DNA from: an uncultured Oscillospiraceae bacterium
GTDB taxonomy: Bacteria; Bacillota; Clostridia; Oscillospirales; Oscillospiraceae
Assembly: GCA_905234855.1 (NCBI GenBank)
Contig: CAJOIU010000006.1
Coordinates: 67,741 to 131,740, forward strand
Length of the DNA stretch: 64,000 bases
Direction: 5' to 3'
How positions within the stretch are numbered: position 1 is the stretch's first letter; every line of letters starts with the position of its first letter. The notes under the pieces are model-generated. The model had not been told where the DNA came from. It ran no database searches and saw only the letters and a list, made by a program, of their open reading frames with translations. The translations under genes were made by a program, and so were the position numbers. Below, one piece after another: positions 50,334 to 60,371 of this stretch.

Positions 50334-50997
50334 TTACAGCGGCTTCCGCTTCTCCCGCATCACCGAGCCGCGGTTCCGGCATCTGCTGCTCCTGCTGGGC
50401 TGGGTGGGGTATTTTCTCCTGTATTATCTGACGGAGAATTTCATCCCCCGGGAGAGCTGCCATCCCATGCATTGCGGACTCGACGATCTCATCCCTTTCA
50501 ACGAATGGTTCCTGCTGGCCTATACGTTCTGGTATGTGCTGGTGTTCGGCTCGCTGCTGTATTTCCTGCTGTACGACGTCGATAGCTTCAAAGCGCTCCA
50601 GATCTTCATCATGATAACTCAAGCTGTGGCGATGGCAGTGTATATCATCTATCCGACGAGGCAGGATCTTCGGCCGGAGGTGTTCCCTCGGGACAATTTC
50701 CTCACCCATGTCATGGCATTTATCTATAACTTCGATACCAGCACCGGCGTATGCCCCTCGCTGCATGTGGGGTATTCGCTGGGCATCTGGTCGGTGTGGT
50801 GGAAGAAAAAGGACGCGCCGGTCTGGTGGAAGGCGTTCGTGCTGATCTCTGTGATCCTCATCTGTATTTCCACGGCCTTCGTGAAGCAGCATTCCATGGT
50901 GGACGTATTCGCGGCGCTGCCCCTCGGCCTGCTGGCGGAGATCCTCGTCTACCGCACATACTGGCGGGATCGCCTGCGTCCCCGCGCGGCGGCCTGA
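50314..50997 (+). CDS. PAP2-superfamily membrane phosphatase
   Basis: CPSLHVGYSLGIWSVWW...STAFVKQHSMVDVFAALPLGLL (CPSxHxxxS / KQHSxxDV). Confidence 0.88.
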   Translation: MKKPTVDYSGFRFSRITEPRFRHLLLLLGWVGYFLLYYLTENFIPRESCHPMHCGLDDLIPFNEWFLLAYTFWYVLVFGSLLYFLLYDVDSFKALQIFIMITQAVAMAVYIIYPTRQDLRPEVFPRDNFLTHVMAFIYNFDTSTGVCPSLHVGYSLGIWSVWWKKKDAPVWWKAFVLISVILICISTAFVKQHSMVDVFAALPLGLLAEILVYRTYWRDRLRPRAAA

Positions 50998-51015
50998 ACA
51001 GGAAAGGAGCGGATC

Positions 51016-52116
51016 ATGCGGCGCATCCTGATCTATTGCGAAAGCTGGAAATCCGGCGGGATCGAATCGTTCTTGACCAATGCTCTGCTGCGCATGGATC
51101 TCACCGAGCTCACGGTGGATATCGTGACCGCCGAGCTGTGGGACAACGTCTTCACTCCCGCCCTGCGGGAGAAGGGCGTGAATTTCATCGAGCTGTCCGG
51201 CAAACAGCAGCGCCTGCTCCGCAATCGGCGGATGTTCCGGGCGCTGCTGCGGGAAAACCGCTATGACGTGCTGCATCTGAACGTATTTCAGGGCATGACC
51301 CTGCGCTATGCGGCCATTGCCCGCCGGGCGGGCGTCCCCCGCCGGATCGCCCACAGCCACAATACCGCCCTGCGCAAAAGCCTGCTGCGTCCCGTGAAGC
51401 TCATGCTGCACCGGCTGTACGGGCGGCTGTTCACCTCGGCGGCGACGGAGCTTTGGGCCTGCTCCCGGGCGGCGGCGGAATATCTGTTCCCGGCCGCCGC
51501 GCTCCAAGCCCGCGGCTATCGCTTTATCCCGAACGGGATCGACACGGAGCGCTTCCGCTTCCGCGCTGAAGAGCGGGCGCGCGTCCGGCATGAGCAGGGG
51601 CTGGAAGACGCCTTCGTCGTCGGCCATGTGGGGCGCCTCACCTATCAGAAAAATCAGAGCTTCCTGCTGGACGTCCATGCCGCGCTGCTGCGCCGCCGCC
51701 CGGAGAGCGTGCTGCTGCTCGTGGGCGACGGCGAGGACGAGGCGATGCTCCGCGAAAAGGCGGAGACGCTGGGGATCGCCGACCGGGTAATCTTCTACGG
51801 CACCTCCAAGCAGGTGGAGGAGCTTTTCTGGGCGATGGACGTTTTCGCCTTTCCCAGCCGGTTCGAGGGGCTGGGCATCGTGGCCGTGGAGGCGCAGGCG
51901 GCGGGTCTCGCCACCCTCTGCTCCGAGCATGTACCCCCGGAGGCGCTCGTCACGGACACGGCGCGGGTCGTTCCCATCACGGACGCGGCGGCATGGACGG
52001 AAGCGCTGGCGGCCATCCCTTCCGGCGGCGCAAGGCCGGACAGTGGCGCAGTGATCCGGCGGGCAGGCTATGACATCGCGGATACGGCCGCCGCGGTGGA
52101 GGAGGCATATCAATGA
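51016..52116 (+). CDS. Glycosyltransferase family 4
   Basis: VLHLNVFQGMTLRYAAIARRAGVPRRIAHSHNT...VGHVGRLTYQKNQSFLLDV...PSRFEGLGIVAVEAQAAGL. Confidence 0.93.
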   Translation: MRRILIYCESWKSGGIESFLTNALLRMDLTELTVDIVTAELWDNVFTPALREKGVNFIELSGKQQRLLRNRRMFRALLRENRYDVLHLNVFQGMTLRYAAIARRAGVPRRIAHSHNTALRKSLLRPVKLMLHRLYGRLFTSAATELWACSRAAAEYLFPAAALQARGYRFIPNGIDTERFRFRAEERARVRHEQGLEDAFVVGHVGRLTYQKNQSFLLDVHAALLRRRPESVLLLVGDGEDEAMLREKAETLGIADRVIFYGTSKQVEELFWAMDVFAFPSRFEGLGIVAVEAQAAGLATLCSEHVPPEALVTDTARVVPITDAAAWTEALAAIPSGGARPDSGAVIRRAGYDIADTAAAVEEAYQ

Positions 52117-53156
52117 CAGATCCCATCCGTCTGAGCGTCATCATCCCCGTATATAACGCGGCTCGATGGCTTCCCCAATGCATCCGCTCCGTACAGTCGC
52201 AGGGGATCGAAAACATGGAGCTTCTGTGCGTGGACGACGGCTCGTCCGACAACAGCTTGGAGGCGCTTTCCCGGCTGGCGGAGGAGGACGCGCGGATCCG
52301 GGTCGTTTCCCAAGAAAACGCCTCGGCGGGCGCCGCCCGGAACCGGGGGCTCGATATGGCGCGGGGCGAGTATGTGCATTTTCTCGACGCCGACGATTGG
52401 CTGTTCGACGGCCTCTATGGGAAGCTTCTGCCGAAAATGGACGAAAGCGGCGCGGATATGGCGGTATTCCCCTTCAGCACATGGGACGAGCGGGAGAAAA
52501 AGGATTCTCTCCTCACCGGCCTGCTGGACGGGCGGGAGCGGATCACCTCCTTCGCGGAGGAGCCGGCCTTTTTCCTATATGCCAACGTGGTGCCATGGAA
52601 CAAGCTCTACCGGCGGGCATGGCTCCAAAAGCACGGCCTGCGGTTCGACGCCATCCACTGCGCCAACGACCGGGGCTTTTATTTCCGCTCGCTGGCGGCG
52701 GAGCCGACGGTGCTCGTCTCCCATGTGTGCGGCGTCCATTATCGGATCAAGGCGAGCGAATCGGCGCTGACGGGCGGGACGCGCTATCGGCATCTCGACT
52801 GCCTGTTCACCGCATGGGAGGGCGCGCAGAAGGCATTTTCCCGGCAGCCGGAGGAGCGGCAGGCGATGCTGCTCGACGCGACGGTGCTGGATTTTCTGGA
52901 TGTACTCGATAAGACCCCGCCGGAGGACAAGGCGGACGTGGAGTCCCGTCTCGGCGAATATCTGCGGGGGACGGAGCTCTCCGTCCTGCAAAGCCTGCCG
53001 ATCCCCTGCCTGTGGACGGAGGAGGAGCGGCGGCTCCGCGCCGGGGAGACGGACTGGCACACGGGCGCGCCCCCCGTCTCCCGGCGGAAAAAATACGCCC
53101 GCGGCCTGCGGATATGGAGCTTGGGCTTTTATCTCCGAAAGCTCTTTTGCCGATAA
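52113..53156 (+). CDS. Glycosyltransferase family 2
   Basis: IRLSVIIPVYNAARWLPQCIRSVQSQGIENMELLCVDDGSSDNS...FLDADDWL. Confidence 0.93.
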   Translation: MTDPIRLSVIIPVYNAARWLPQCIRSVQSQGIENMELLCVDDGSSDNSLEALSRLAEEDARIRVVSQENASAGAARNRGLDMARGEYVHFLDADDWLFDGLYGKLLPKMDESGADMAVFPFSTWDEREKKDSLLTGLLDGRERITSFAEEPAFFLYANVVPWNKLYRRAWLQKHGLRFDAIHCANDRGFYFRSLAAEPTVLVSHVCGVHYRIKASESALTGGTRYRHLDCLFTAWEGAQKAFSRQPEERQAMLLDATVLDFLDVLDKTPPEDKADVESRLGEYLRGTELSVLQSLPIPCLWTEEERRLRAGETDWHTGAPPVSRRKKYARGLRIWSLGFYLRKLFCR

Positions 53157-53165
53157 CCAAAAAAT

Positions 53166-53205
53166 GACGGATCCCGGCGCTTGGATGCGCAGGGATCCGT
53201 TTTGG
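53166..53205 (+). terminator. Terminator
   Basis: ACGGATCCC...GGGATCCGT + TTTT. Confidence 0.75.
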
Positions 53206-53344
53206 TTTGCCCCGTCACCAAGACTGGGCTTCCGGCGAGGGCTGAGCCGGGAAGCGTGCCGCGCCGAACGGTCGGCCGCTAGGTTTTAGCGAGGCGCGGT
53301 ATGCTTCACGGTGAATGCTCCGTCACCAATTTGCTTATGCACTA

Positions 53345-54937
53345 TCAGTTCTGCTTAAATTCCCGCAGGACGAGTCCGGGGTTTTTCTCCTCCGCCCAGC
53401 GGATCGACCATTGCCCGCCGAAGACGAGCAGATTATTTCCCCGGAAATCCTGCACCCAGCGTGAGTCGGTGCCGAGGTTCAAGCGGGTGAGATCCATGTC
53501 CGTGTTCTCGATCCAGCGGACGAACTGATACGGCAGCATGCGGCGGCGAACATCCACGCCGTATTCGGTCTTGAGGCGGTATTCCAGCACCTCGAGCTGC
53601 AGGATGCCGACGACGCCGACGATGACCTCCTCGAGGCCGCTGTTCGGCGCGTGGAAGATCTGGATCGCGCCCTCCTGCGCGATCTCGGTCATGCCCTTCT
53701 CGAACTGCTTGCGCTTCATGGTGTCGATGCGCTCCACGGCGGCGAATATCTCCGGGGCGAAGGTGGGGATGCCCTCATAGGTGACCTTATGCGCGCGGGT
53801 GCATACCGTGTCGCCGATGGAGAAGATGCCCGGATCGAAGATGCCGATGATATCCCCGGCATACGCCTCGTCGATGATCTGGCGGGACTGCGCCATCATC
53901 TGCTGGGGCTGGGCAAGGCGCAGGGACTTGCCGCCCTGCACATGATAATACTCCGCGTCCCGCTCGAACCGGCCGGAGCATACGCGCATGAAGGCGATGC
54001 GGTCGCGGTGGGACTTGTTCATATTCGCTTGGATCTTGAAAACGAAGGCGGAGAAATTCTCCTCGAAGGGATCCACCGTACCCTCCTCCGCCCGGCGGGG
54101 CAGCGGGGGCATGGTGAGGGCGAGGAAGCTCTTCAGAAACGGCTCAACGCCGAAATTCGTGAGCGCCGAGCCGAAAAACACCGGGCTGAGCTCACCGTTC
54201 TGCACCTTTTCGATATCGAACTCATAGCCCGCGCCGTCGAGCAGCTCCACGTCATTTTGAAGCTCCTCCCGGAGACGGGCGCCGATCAGCCCGTCGAGCT
54301 GGGCGGTGTCGGTCAAGTCGCATTCGATGGCTTGGATGCGGTTCGCGCCGCGGTGGAATTCGGTAAAGGCGAGGATCTTGCCCTCGCCCCGGTCATAGAC
54401 GCCCTTGAAATCCGCGCCGCTGCCGATCGGCCAGTTCATGGGATACGTCCCGATGCCGAACTCCGTTTCAAGCTGCTCGATGAGGTCATAGGGGCTGCGG
54501 GCGTCGCGGTCGAGCTTATTGATGAAGGTGAAGATGGGGATATGCCGCATGGCGCAGACCTTGAAGAGCTTGCGCGTCTGGGGCTCGATGCCCTTCGCGG
54601 CGTCGATAACCATGACGGCGCTGTCCGCCGCCATGAGGGTGCGGTAGGTATCCTCGGAGAAGTCCTGATGCCCCGGAGTGTCGAGGATATTGATACAGTA
54701 TCCGTCGTACTCAAACTGCATGACGGAGGAGGTTATGGAGATGCCGCGCTGCTTTTCGAGCTCCATCCAGTCGGACACGGCGTGCCGCGCCGAGGCCTTG
54801 CCCTTGACGGCGCCCGCAAGCTGGATCGCGCCTCCGTAGAGGAGCAGCTTTTCCGTGAGCGTCGTTTTGCCCGCGTCCGGGTGGGAGATGATCGCAAACG
54901 TCCGGCGTCGGCGGATCTCCTGTTTCATATCGGTCAT
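53345..54937 (-). CDS. prfC: Peptide chain release factor 3
   Basis: RRRTFAIISHPDAGKTTLTEKLLLYGGAIQLAGAVKGK...DTPGHQDFSEDTYRTLMAADSAVMVIDAAKGIEPQT. Confidence 0.96.
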   Translation of the reverse strand: MTDMKQEIRRRRTFAIISHPDAGKTTLTEKLLLYGGAIQLAGAVKGKASARHAVSDWMELEKQRGISITSSVMQFEYDGYCINILDTPGHQDFSEDTYRTLMAADSAVMVIDAAKGIEPQTRKLFKVCAMRHIPIFTFINKLDRDARSPYDLIEQLETEFGIGTYPMNWPIGSGADFKGVYDRGEGKILAFTEFHRGANRIQAIECDLTDTAQLDGLIGARLREELQNDVELLDGAGYEFDIEKVQNGELSPVFFGSALTNFGVEPFLKSFLALTMPPLPRRAEEGTVDPFEENFSAFVFKIQANMNKSHRDRIAFMRVCSGRFERDAEYYHVQGGKSLRLAQPQQMMAQSRQIIDEAYAGDIIGIFDPGIFSIGDTVCTRAHKVTYEGIPTFAPEIFAAVERIDTMKRKQFEKGMTEIAQEGAIQIFHAPNSGLEEVIVGVVGILQLEVLEYRLKTEYGVDVRRRMLPYQFVRWIENTDMDLTRLNLGTDSRWVQDFRGNNLLVFGGQWSIRWAEEKNPGLVLREFKQN

Positions 54938-55186
54938 GATCGTTCCCTGCCTGTTCCAAATCATAGATTACACAGATTGAAATAATACCATGCCCCACAG
55001 GAAAATGCAACGGATTCCTGCGGGGCAAAACATTCAAGTATTTAATTAAATTACTTTAAGTACAGAAGAATTATACAAACAGTAATATAATAATTTGTTG
55101 AGTATTCCAAGTTGTGCCGCGGGATTTTCTTATGATAAACTTTTATCATGACGTGGAAACGAACGGCTGCATAAGGGAGGGCTGCC

Positions 55187-55387
55187 ATGAACCGAGAGAT
55201 CACGCCCGTCAATCTGCACGGGGAGATCGAGACGTTGATCCGCCTGCACCAGCATGGGTTGTTTAACTCCAACGGATATCAGGCGAGGAAACGAAGAATC
55301 AAGGACTACGTCCGGGAAAACAAGGTGGATATGATGCGGGAGCTGGAGCCGGTGACGTATGTGCTGTATCGCCGGTATCTGGAATGA
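55187..55387 (+). CDS. 66-aa hypothetical protein
   Basis: MNREITPVNLHGEIETLIRLHQHGLFNSNGYQARKRRIKDYVRENKVDMMRELEPVTYVLYRRYLE; GGGAGGG RBS; flanked by palindrome and terminator. Confidence 0.65.
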   Translation: MNREITPVNLHGEIETLIRLHQHGLFNSNGYQARKRRIKDYVRENKVDMMRELEPVTYVLYRRYLE

Positions 55388-55398
55388 CGGTCCGCAGG

Positions 55399-55446
55399 CG
55401 AAAGCGCCCCCGATGCATGGCTGAAAAAGCATCGGGGGCGCTTCGC
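55399..55446. terminator. Bidirectional terminator
   Basis: AAGCGCCCCCGATGC-N12-GCATCGGGGGCGCTT. Confidence 0.8.
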
Positions 55447-55459
55447 TTGTGCGGAGCCT

Positions 55460-55681
55460 TCACGTCTGGCTGCGCATGATCCGTGCGCTGATCCAGACAG
55501 TAACCACAAGACCAAGCACCAGCGCGAGGGCGGCATGAGCGTCGGAGCCGGAAAACAGCCCCACGACGCCGCTCAGCGCCGGGGCGCACGCCACCACGGC
55601 GACGGCCTTGGCAAACTGCGCCGCATACAAAAGCAGCGCCCCGGCAAAGAAGAGCATGAAGATCGAAAAGGCTTTCTCCAT
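55460..55681 (-). CDS. Small two-TM membrane protein, hypothetical
   Basis: MEKAFSIFMLFFAGALLLYAAQFAKAVAVVACAPALSGVVGLFSGSDAHAALALVLGLVVTVWISARIMRSQT. Confidence 0.6.
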   Translation of the reverse strand: MEKAFSIFMLFFAGALLLYAAQFAKAVAVVACAPALSGVVGLFSGSDAHAALALVLGLVVTVWISARIMRSQT

Positions 55682-55720
55682 CCTTCGTCACACAGCTCCT
55701 TTCGTCGGTGTGCGCGGCGA

Positions 55721-57628
55721 TCAGAACAGACCGCACACCAGCTCGGTATAGGCCGCGGGATCGTCCAGCGGGATACCGGCGATCAGCTCCGCCTGCGCCA
55801 GCAGCACCATGGAAAGGCGGGCAGCGCGGGGCTTATCCTCCTCATACGCCTTTTTCAGCGCGGCAAAGGCGGGATGCTCCGCATTCAGCTCCAGCACACG
55901 CTTTGCCTTGATGTTATCGGCCTCGGGAACGCCGGGAAGGTTCTGGAAATACTTCTCCATCTCCAGCGTGACCTCCCCCTCGGTAGTGAGGAACACAGGC
56001 TGGGTCTTGAGCTTATGGCTCAGCCGGACGGATTCCACGAGACCGGGCAGGCTCTCCTTCACAAAGTCCAGCAGACCGCGGTATTCCTCCTCCTTCTGCT
56101 CCGTATCCTTCTTCTCCTCCTCGGATTCGAGGCCGAGGTCGTCGGAGGTGACGTTGCAGAAGGGCTTTTCGTTATAGCTGCCCAGCATCTGCATCACGAA
56201 ATTGTCCACATCGTCCGTGAGGCAGAGCATGTCGTAGCCCGCGGCCTTCACCGTTTCGGCCTGCGGCAGGGCGGCGGCGCGCTTCGTGGTTTCGGCGCAG
56301 GCGTAATAGAGCTTCTCCTGCCCCTCGGGCATGGCCTCGACGTATTCCGCGAGGCTGATGAGCTTTTCCTGCTTCACGCTGTAAAACAGCAGCAGATCCT
56401 TTAATTGATCCTTGTGCATGCCGAAATCGCCCACCACGCCGTATTTGAGCTGCGGTGCAAACGCCTCGTAGAAGGTGAGGTAATGATCCCGGTCAGAATC
56501 CTTGAGGCGGGTCAGCTCGGCTTGGATCTTCTTTTCGAGGTTCGCGGCAATGACCTTGAGCTGCCGGTCGTGCTGCAGGAGCTCGCGGGAGATGTTGAGG
56601 CTCAGATCGGGGGAATCCACCACGCCGCGCACGAAGCGGAAGCAATCCGGCAGCAGGTCGGCGCATTTGTCCATGATCATCACGCCCGCGGAATAGAGCT
56701 GCAGGCCCGGCTGATACTCGCGGGTATAGTAGTCATAGGGCGCCTTGGCCGGGATGAACAACATGGCCTTATAGCTCGTGAGACCCTCCGCGTTCACGCG
56801 GATCACGCCCACGGGATCGGCGGTATCGCGGAAATGCTCCTTATAATACGCCTTGCAGTCGTCATCCGACACCTCGGCCTTCGGCCGCTGCCAGATGGGA
56901 ACCATGGTGTTGACGACCTGATCCTCTTCCACCGTATTATAGGCGCCCTTGCCGTCCTCGCCGCCCTTTTCGTCCCATTCGCGGCGCTCCACGGTCATGT
57001 GGATCGGCCAGCGGATATAATCGGAATACTTCTTGATAAGCTCCTTGAGTTGCCAGCTCTCGAGATAGCCGGAATAATCCTCCCCGTCGGTATCGGGCTT
57101 GAGGTGCATGATGACGTCGGTGCCGACCGTGTCCTTTTCACACGGGGTGACGGTGTAGCCGTCCGCACCGGAGGACTCCCAGCGATAGCCTTCCTCCGCG
57201 CCGAAGGCGCGGGTGATGACCGTGACCTTGTCCGATACCATGAACGCGGAATAGAAGCCCACGCCGAACTGGCCGATCACATCCACCTCGTCGGCATTCT
57301 CGCCGCCGGAGAGAGTGTCCCGGAAAGCCCGCGTGCCGCTCGACGCGATCACGCCAAGGTTTGCCTCCAGCTCCTCCCGGGTCATGCCGATGCCGTTATC
57401 CGACACGGTGAGGGTGCGCGCGTCCTTGTCGACATCGATGCGGATGCGGAAATCCTCCCGGGTCATGCCCACCGTCTCATCCGTCAGCGAGCGGTAGCAC
57501 AGCTTGTCGATGGCGTCCGAGGCGTTCGATATGATCTCCCGCAGGAAGATCTCCTTATGGGTATAGATCGAGTTGATCATCAGATCCAAGATGCGCTTGG
57601 ATTCGGTTTTGAATTGTTTCTTTGCCAT
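55721..57628 (-). CDS. htpG: Molecular chaperone HtpG
   Basis: FKTESKRILDLMINSIYTHKEIFLREIISNASDAIDKL...GQFGVGFYSAFMVSDKV. Confidence 0.97.
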   Translation of the reverse strand: MAKKQFKTESKRILDLMINSIYTHKEIFLREIISNASDAIDKLCYRSLTDETVGMTREDFRIRIDVDKDARTLTVSDNGIGMTREELEANLGVIASSGTRAFRDTLSGGENADEVDVIGQFGVGFYSAFMVSDKVTVITRAFGAEEGYRWESSGADGYTVTPCEKDTVGTDVIMHLKPDTDGEDYSGYLESWQLKELIKKYSDYIRWPIHMTVERREWDEKGGEDGKGAYNTVEEDQVVNTMVPIWQRPKAEVSDDDCKAYYKEHFRDTADPVGVIRVNAEGLTSYKAMLFIPAKAPYDYYTREYQPGLQLYSAGVMIMDKCADLLPDCFRFVRGVVDSPDLSLNISRELLQHDRQLKVIAANLEKKIQAELTRLKDSDRDHYLTFYEAFAPQLKYGVVGDFGMHKDQLKDLLLFYSVKQEKLISLAEYVEAMPEGQEKLYYACAETTKRAAALPQAETVKAAGYDMLCLTDDVDNFVMQMLGSYNEKPFCNVTSDDLGLESEEEKKDTEQKEEEYRGLLDFVKESLPGLVESVRLSHKLKTQPVFLTTEGEVTLEMEKYFQNLPGVPEADNIKAKRVLELNAEHPAFAALKKAYEEDKPRAARLSMVLLAQAELIAGIPLDDPAAYTELVCGLF

Positions 57629-57660
57629 GATATGCGTCCTTTCCGAGTGCCGAACCATTT

Positions 57661-57687
57661 TTAGCACTCTTTTCCTTTGAGTGCTAA
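57661..57687. promoter_or_regulatory. CIRCE element (HrcA operator) upstream of htpG
   Basis: TTAGCACTC-N9-GAGTGCTAA, exact consensus; overlapped by TTGACA-N17-TAAATT on the minus strand (57714..57686). Confidence 0.95.
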
Positions 57688-57851
57688 TTTATCACATTCT
57701 ACCCCGAATGTCAACCCTCGGCGGGGAGAATAGAACAGAATTATTACAAGTTGATTACATTATGAAAAACCTGCTTTACTTTCCCCCGCACGATGCCTAT
57801 AATAACCTCGGAGATTTACATAATCAAATTTACATAATCGCGAGGTGGAGG

Positions 57852-58709
57852 ATGAAACGGCTGTTCTGTTTGCTGCTGGCGGCGCTTTTGGCGGCGTCGA
57901 TGTGCGCCTGCGGCGCGGCACAGACCGAGGCCGCCGCCACCGCCGCGCCCACGGAGGAGGCCGTCACTCCCGCCCCCGCCACACCGGAGCCGACCCCGCC
58001 CCCGGAGCCTGTGGAGCCGACGTTCCCCGCCGCGCCGGAGGGCTGGGCGGAGGGCTATCTCTCCTTTTTGGAAAACAACTACGATATCTTTGCCGCGCTC
58101 TGGCCGGAGGGTCTCACCGGCGTGGGCTTCATCGATCTCGACCTCGACGGGATGCCGGAGATGGTGGTATTCGATCTTGGCGCCTCGGCCACGCTGGGCG
58201 TACAGCTTTTCGACCAGCTCGACGGGCAGGTGTTCTGCGTATCCAGTGTTCTCGACAGCGCCGCCGGCGCCTTCGGGGACGAGCATTTCTCCCCCATCTC
58301 CATCTGCACGAGCTTCTTCGAATCCTTCCGCCTGAGCCGGACGGAGGAGGGCTTCTGCTTCTGGGTGACGAGCGCGAACGGCACGCTCGAATCCACATGG
58401 GACGAGCTTGTCCGTTTCGGCAGCGTCGACGGCGTCCTCACGCCGGAGAGCGTATGCGGGCGGTATCTGGAAAGCGACCCGGAAACGGGGCTCGTGGTGC
58501 AGGAGCGCTACACCGTCGCGGGCGAGCCGTCGGACGCGGCCTCCTATAACGCCGCGGCGGCGGTCTACAGCGGGGGCGAGGATCTGGGCTATGACGCGCA
58601 GGGCGTGTTCCTCTGGAACGATATGACCCGCTACGACACCACCTTCGACGGCTTCCTCGCCATGGCGCAGGATGCAGCGGAGGCGTATGTCCCCCTCGAT
58701 CCTTATTAA
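57852..58709 (+). CDS. Lipoprotein of unknown function
   Basis: MKRLFCLLLAALLAASMCACG lipobox-like signal; proline-rich linker; VGFIDLDLDGMPEMVVFDLG repeat-like segment. Confidence 0.75.
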   Translation: MKRLFCLLLAALLAASMCACGAAQTEAAATAAPTEEAVTPAPATPEPTPPPEPVEPTFPAAPEGWAEGYLSFLENNYDIFAALWPEGLTGVGFIDLDLDGMPEMVVFDLGASATLGVQLFDQLDGQVFCVSSVLDSAAGAFGDEHFSPISICTSFFESFRLSRTEEGFCFWVTSANGTLESTWDELVRFGSVDGVLTPESVCGRYLESDPETGLVVQERYTVAGEPSDAASYNAAAAVYSGGEDLGYDAQGVFLWNDMTRYDTTFDGFLAMAQDAAEAYVPLDPY

Positions 58710-58842
58710 TTTTTTCTGAATTTTCCGTCACGGGCGGCGCAAGCCGCCCGCTTTTTGTCGCCAAACACTTGTTAGGATCGAAAATTTGATTTATAATAGT
58801 AATTTGCAAGACCATAAATTTCGTCGGAAAGACGGTGACGAT

Positions 58843-60339
58843 ATGCCTACTCAATGGAAGCGTTCCCCGGAGGAACTGCATAAAAATTATCTTGCCAATA
58901 CCGAGGCGTTCTACCGCGCCGCGGGACGCGGTCTCGCGCCGGAGATGGACAAATTCTGCACCGACTGCGCCATCCAGCTCTTCGCGCGCAGCGCCAATCT
59001 CACGCAGGACCACGCCGACGCCGTGAACGAGCTTTACTCGAAGGGACAGAAGAAGCCCGCGTGGCTGCTTTGGGCACTTTCGAGCGCGGTATGCGAGAGC
59101 GGGGAATTTTTGCCGCCCCTGTTTTTCTGGACGCTGACGGAGAAAGACGCCCGCAGCGGGACAGACTATTCCCGGGTGTTCATCCGCATGATCACGAATA
59201 TCCTGCTGTATCTGGCCGCGGTGGACGACGACGTGACCTACGCCGAGGCGGAGTATATCACCGAATGCGCCGACAAGCTGGCCGCCCTCTGCGATTCCGC
59301 GGGCGTTAAGCCCGGAAAGCCCGGCCTCAAGGCGGCGGATTTCGTCACAAGCAGCGAGGGCTCGTTCATCGACAAGAATCCCCCGCAGACCGCCGCCTCC
59401 GGCAGCGGAAAGGCCGCGCCTGCGGCCGCCTCGGAGGCCTCCGGCGAGACGCAGGAGATCGAAAAGCCCGATCTTGACACGCTCATGGCGGAGCTGGATT
59501 CCCTCGTCGGCCTGCAGGCCGTCAAGAAGGATGTCAAATCCACCATGAACCTCATAAAGGTGCGCAAGCTGCGGGAGGAAAACGGCCTGCCCGTGGCGCC
59601 CATGAGCATGCATATGGTGTTCATGGGCAATCCCGGCACCGGCAAGACTACCGTCGCCCGGCTGGTGGGCGGCCTATACGCCGCCATCGGCGCCCTCTCC
59701 AAGGGACAGCTCGTGGAGGTGGATCGCTCCGGCCTCGTGGCGGGCTACGTCGGGCAGACGGCCATCAAGACGCAGGAGGTCATCGCCTCCGCCCTCGGCG
59801 GCGTGCTGTTCATCGACGAGGCGTATTCCCTCTCCAGCGGCGGCGAGAACGATTTCGGCCGGGAGTCCATCGAGACGCTTCTGAAGGCCATGGAGGATCA
59901 CCGAAACGATCTCGTCGTCATCGTGGCGGGGTATACCGAGCCCATGGAGCGCTTCCTCGACTCGAACCCGGGTCTTGAGAGCCGGTTCAACAAATATATC
60001 ACCTTCCCCGACTATAACGGCGAGGAGCTGGACGCCATCTTCCGGGGCATGTGCCGCAAAAACGGCTACGAGCTGGACGAGGAGGCGGACGCCTATGCCC
60101 GCGAATACTTCCAAAGCCTCTACGACGGCCGCGACGAGAACTTCGGCAACGGCCGCGATGTGCGCAACCGCTTTGAGGATATGGTCGTGCGGCAGGCAAA
60201 CCGCATCGCCGCCATGGAAGCGCCGTCGAAGGAGGATCTGGCAAGGTTCACCAAGGCGGACTTCCTGCCCGAGGACGAAACCGAGGCCGAAGACGAAGCC
60301 GGGGCTGAAACCGAAGACGAGACCGAAGACGAAGCCTGA
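58843..60339 (+). CDS. CbbX/SpoVK-like AAA ATPase
   Basis: LDSLVGLQAVKKDVKSTMNLIKV...MVFMGNPGTGKTTVARLVGG...GVLFIDEAYSLSSGGENDFGRESIETLLKAMEDHRNDLVVIVAGY. Confidence 0.92.
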   Translation: MPTQWKRSPEELHKNYLANTEAFYRAAGRGLAPEMDKFCTDCAIQLFARSANLTQDHADAVNELYSKGQKKPAWLLWALSSAVCESGEFLPPLFFWTLTEKDARSGTDYSRVFIRMITNILLYLAAVDDDVTYAEAEYITECADKLAALCDSAGVKPGKPGLKAADFVTSSEGSFIDKNPPQTAASGSGKAAPAAASEASGETQEIEKPDLDTLMAELDSLVGLQAVKKDVKSTMNLIKVRKLREENGLPVAPMSMHMVFMGNPGTGKTTVARLVGGLYAAIGALSKGQLVEVDRSGLVAGYVGQTAIKTQEVIASALGGVLFIDEAYSLSSGGENDFGRESIETLLKAMEDHRNDLVVIVAGYTEPMERFLDSNPGLESRFNKYITFPDYNGEELDAIFRGMCRKNGYELDEEADAYAREYFQSLYDGRDENFGNGRDVRNRFEDMVVRQANRIAAMEAPSKEDLARFTKADFLPEDETEAEDEAGAETEDETEDEA

Positions 60340-60371
60340 ACCCAACGCCGCGCCCGCCGCGGCACGACAGA

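Noticed and set aside
50212-52113. 633-aa minus-strand ORF
   Set aside because: Antisense shadow of the PlsC-like, PAP2 and GT4 genes.
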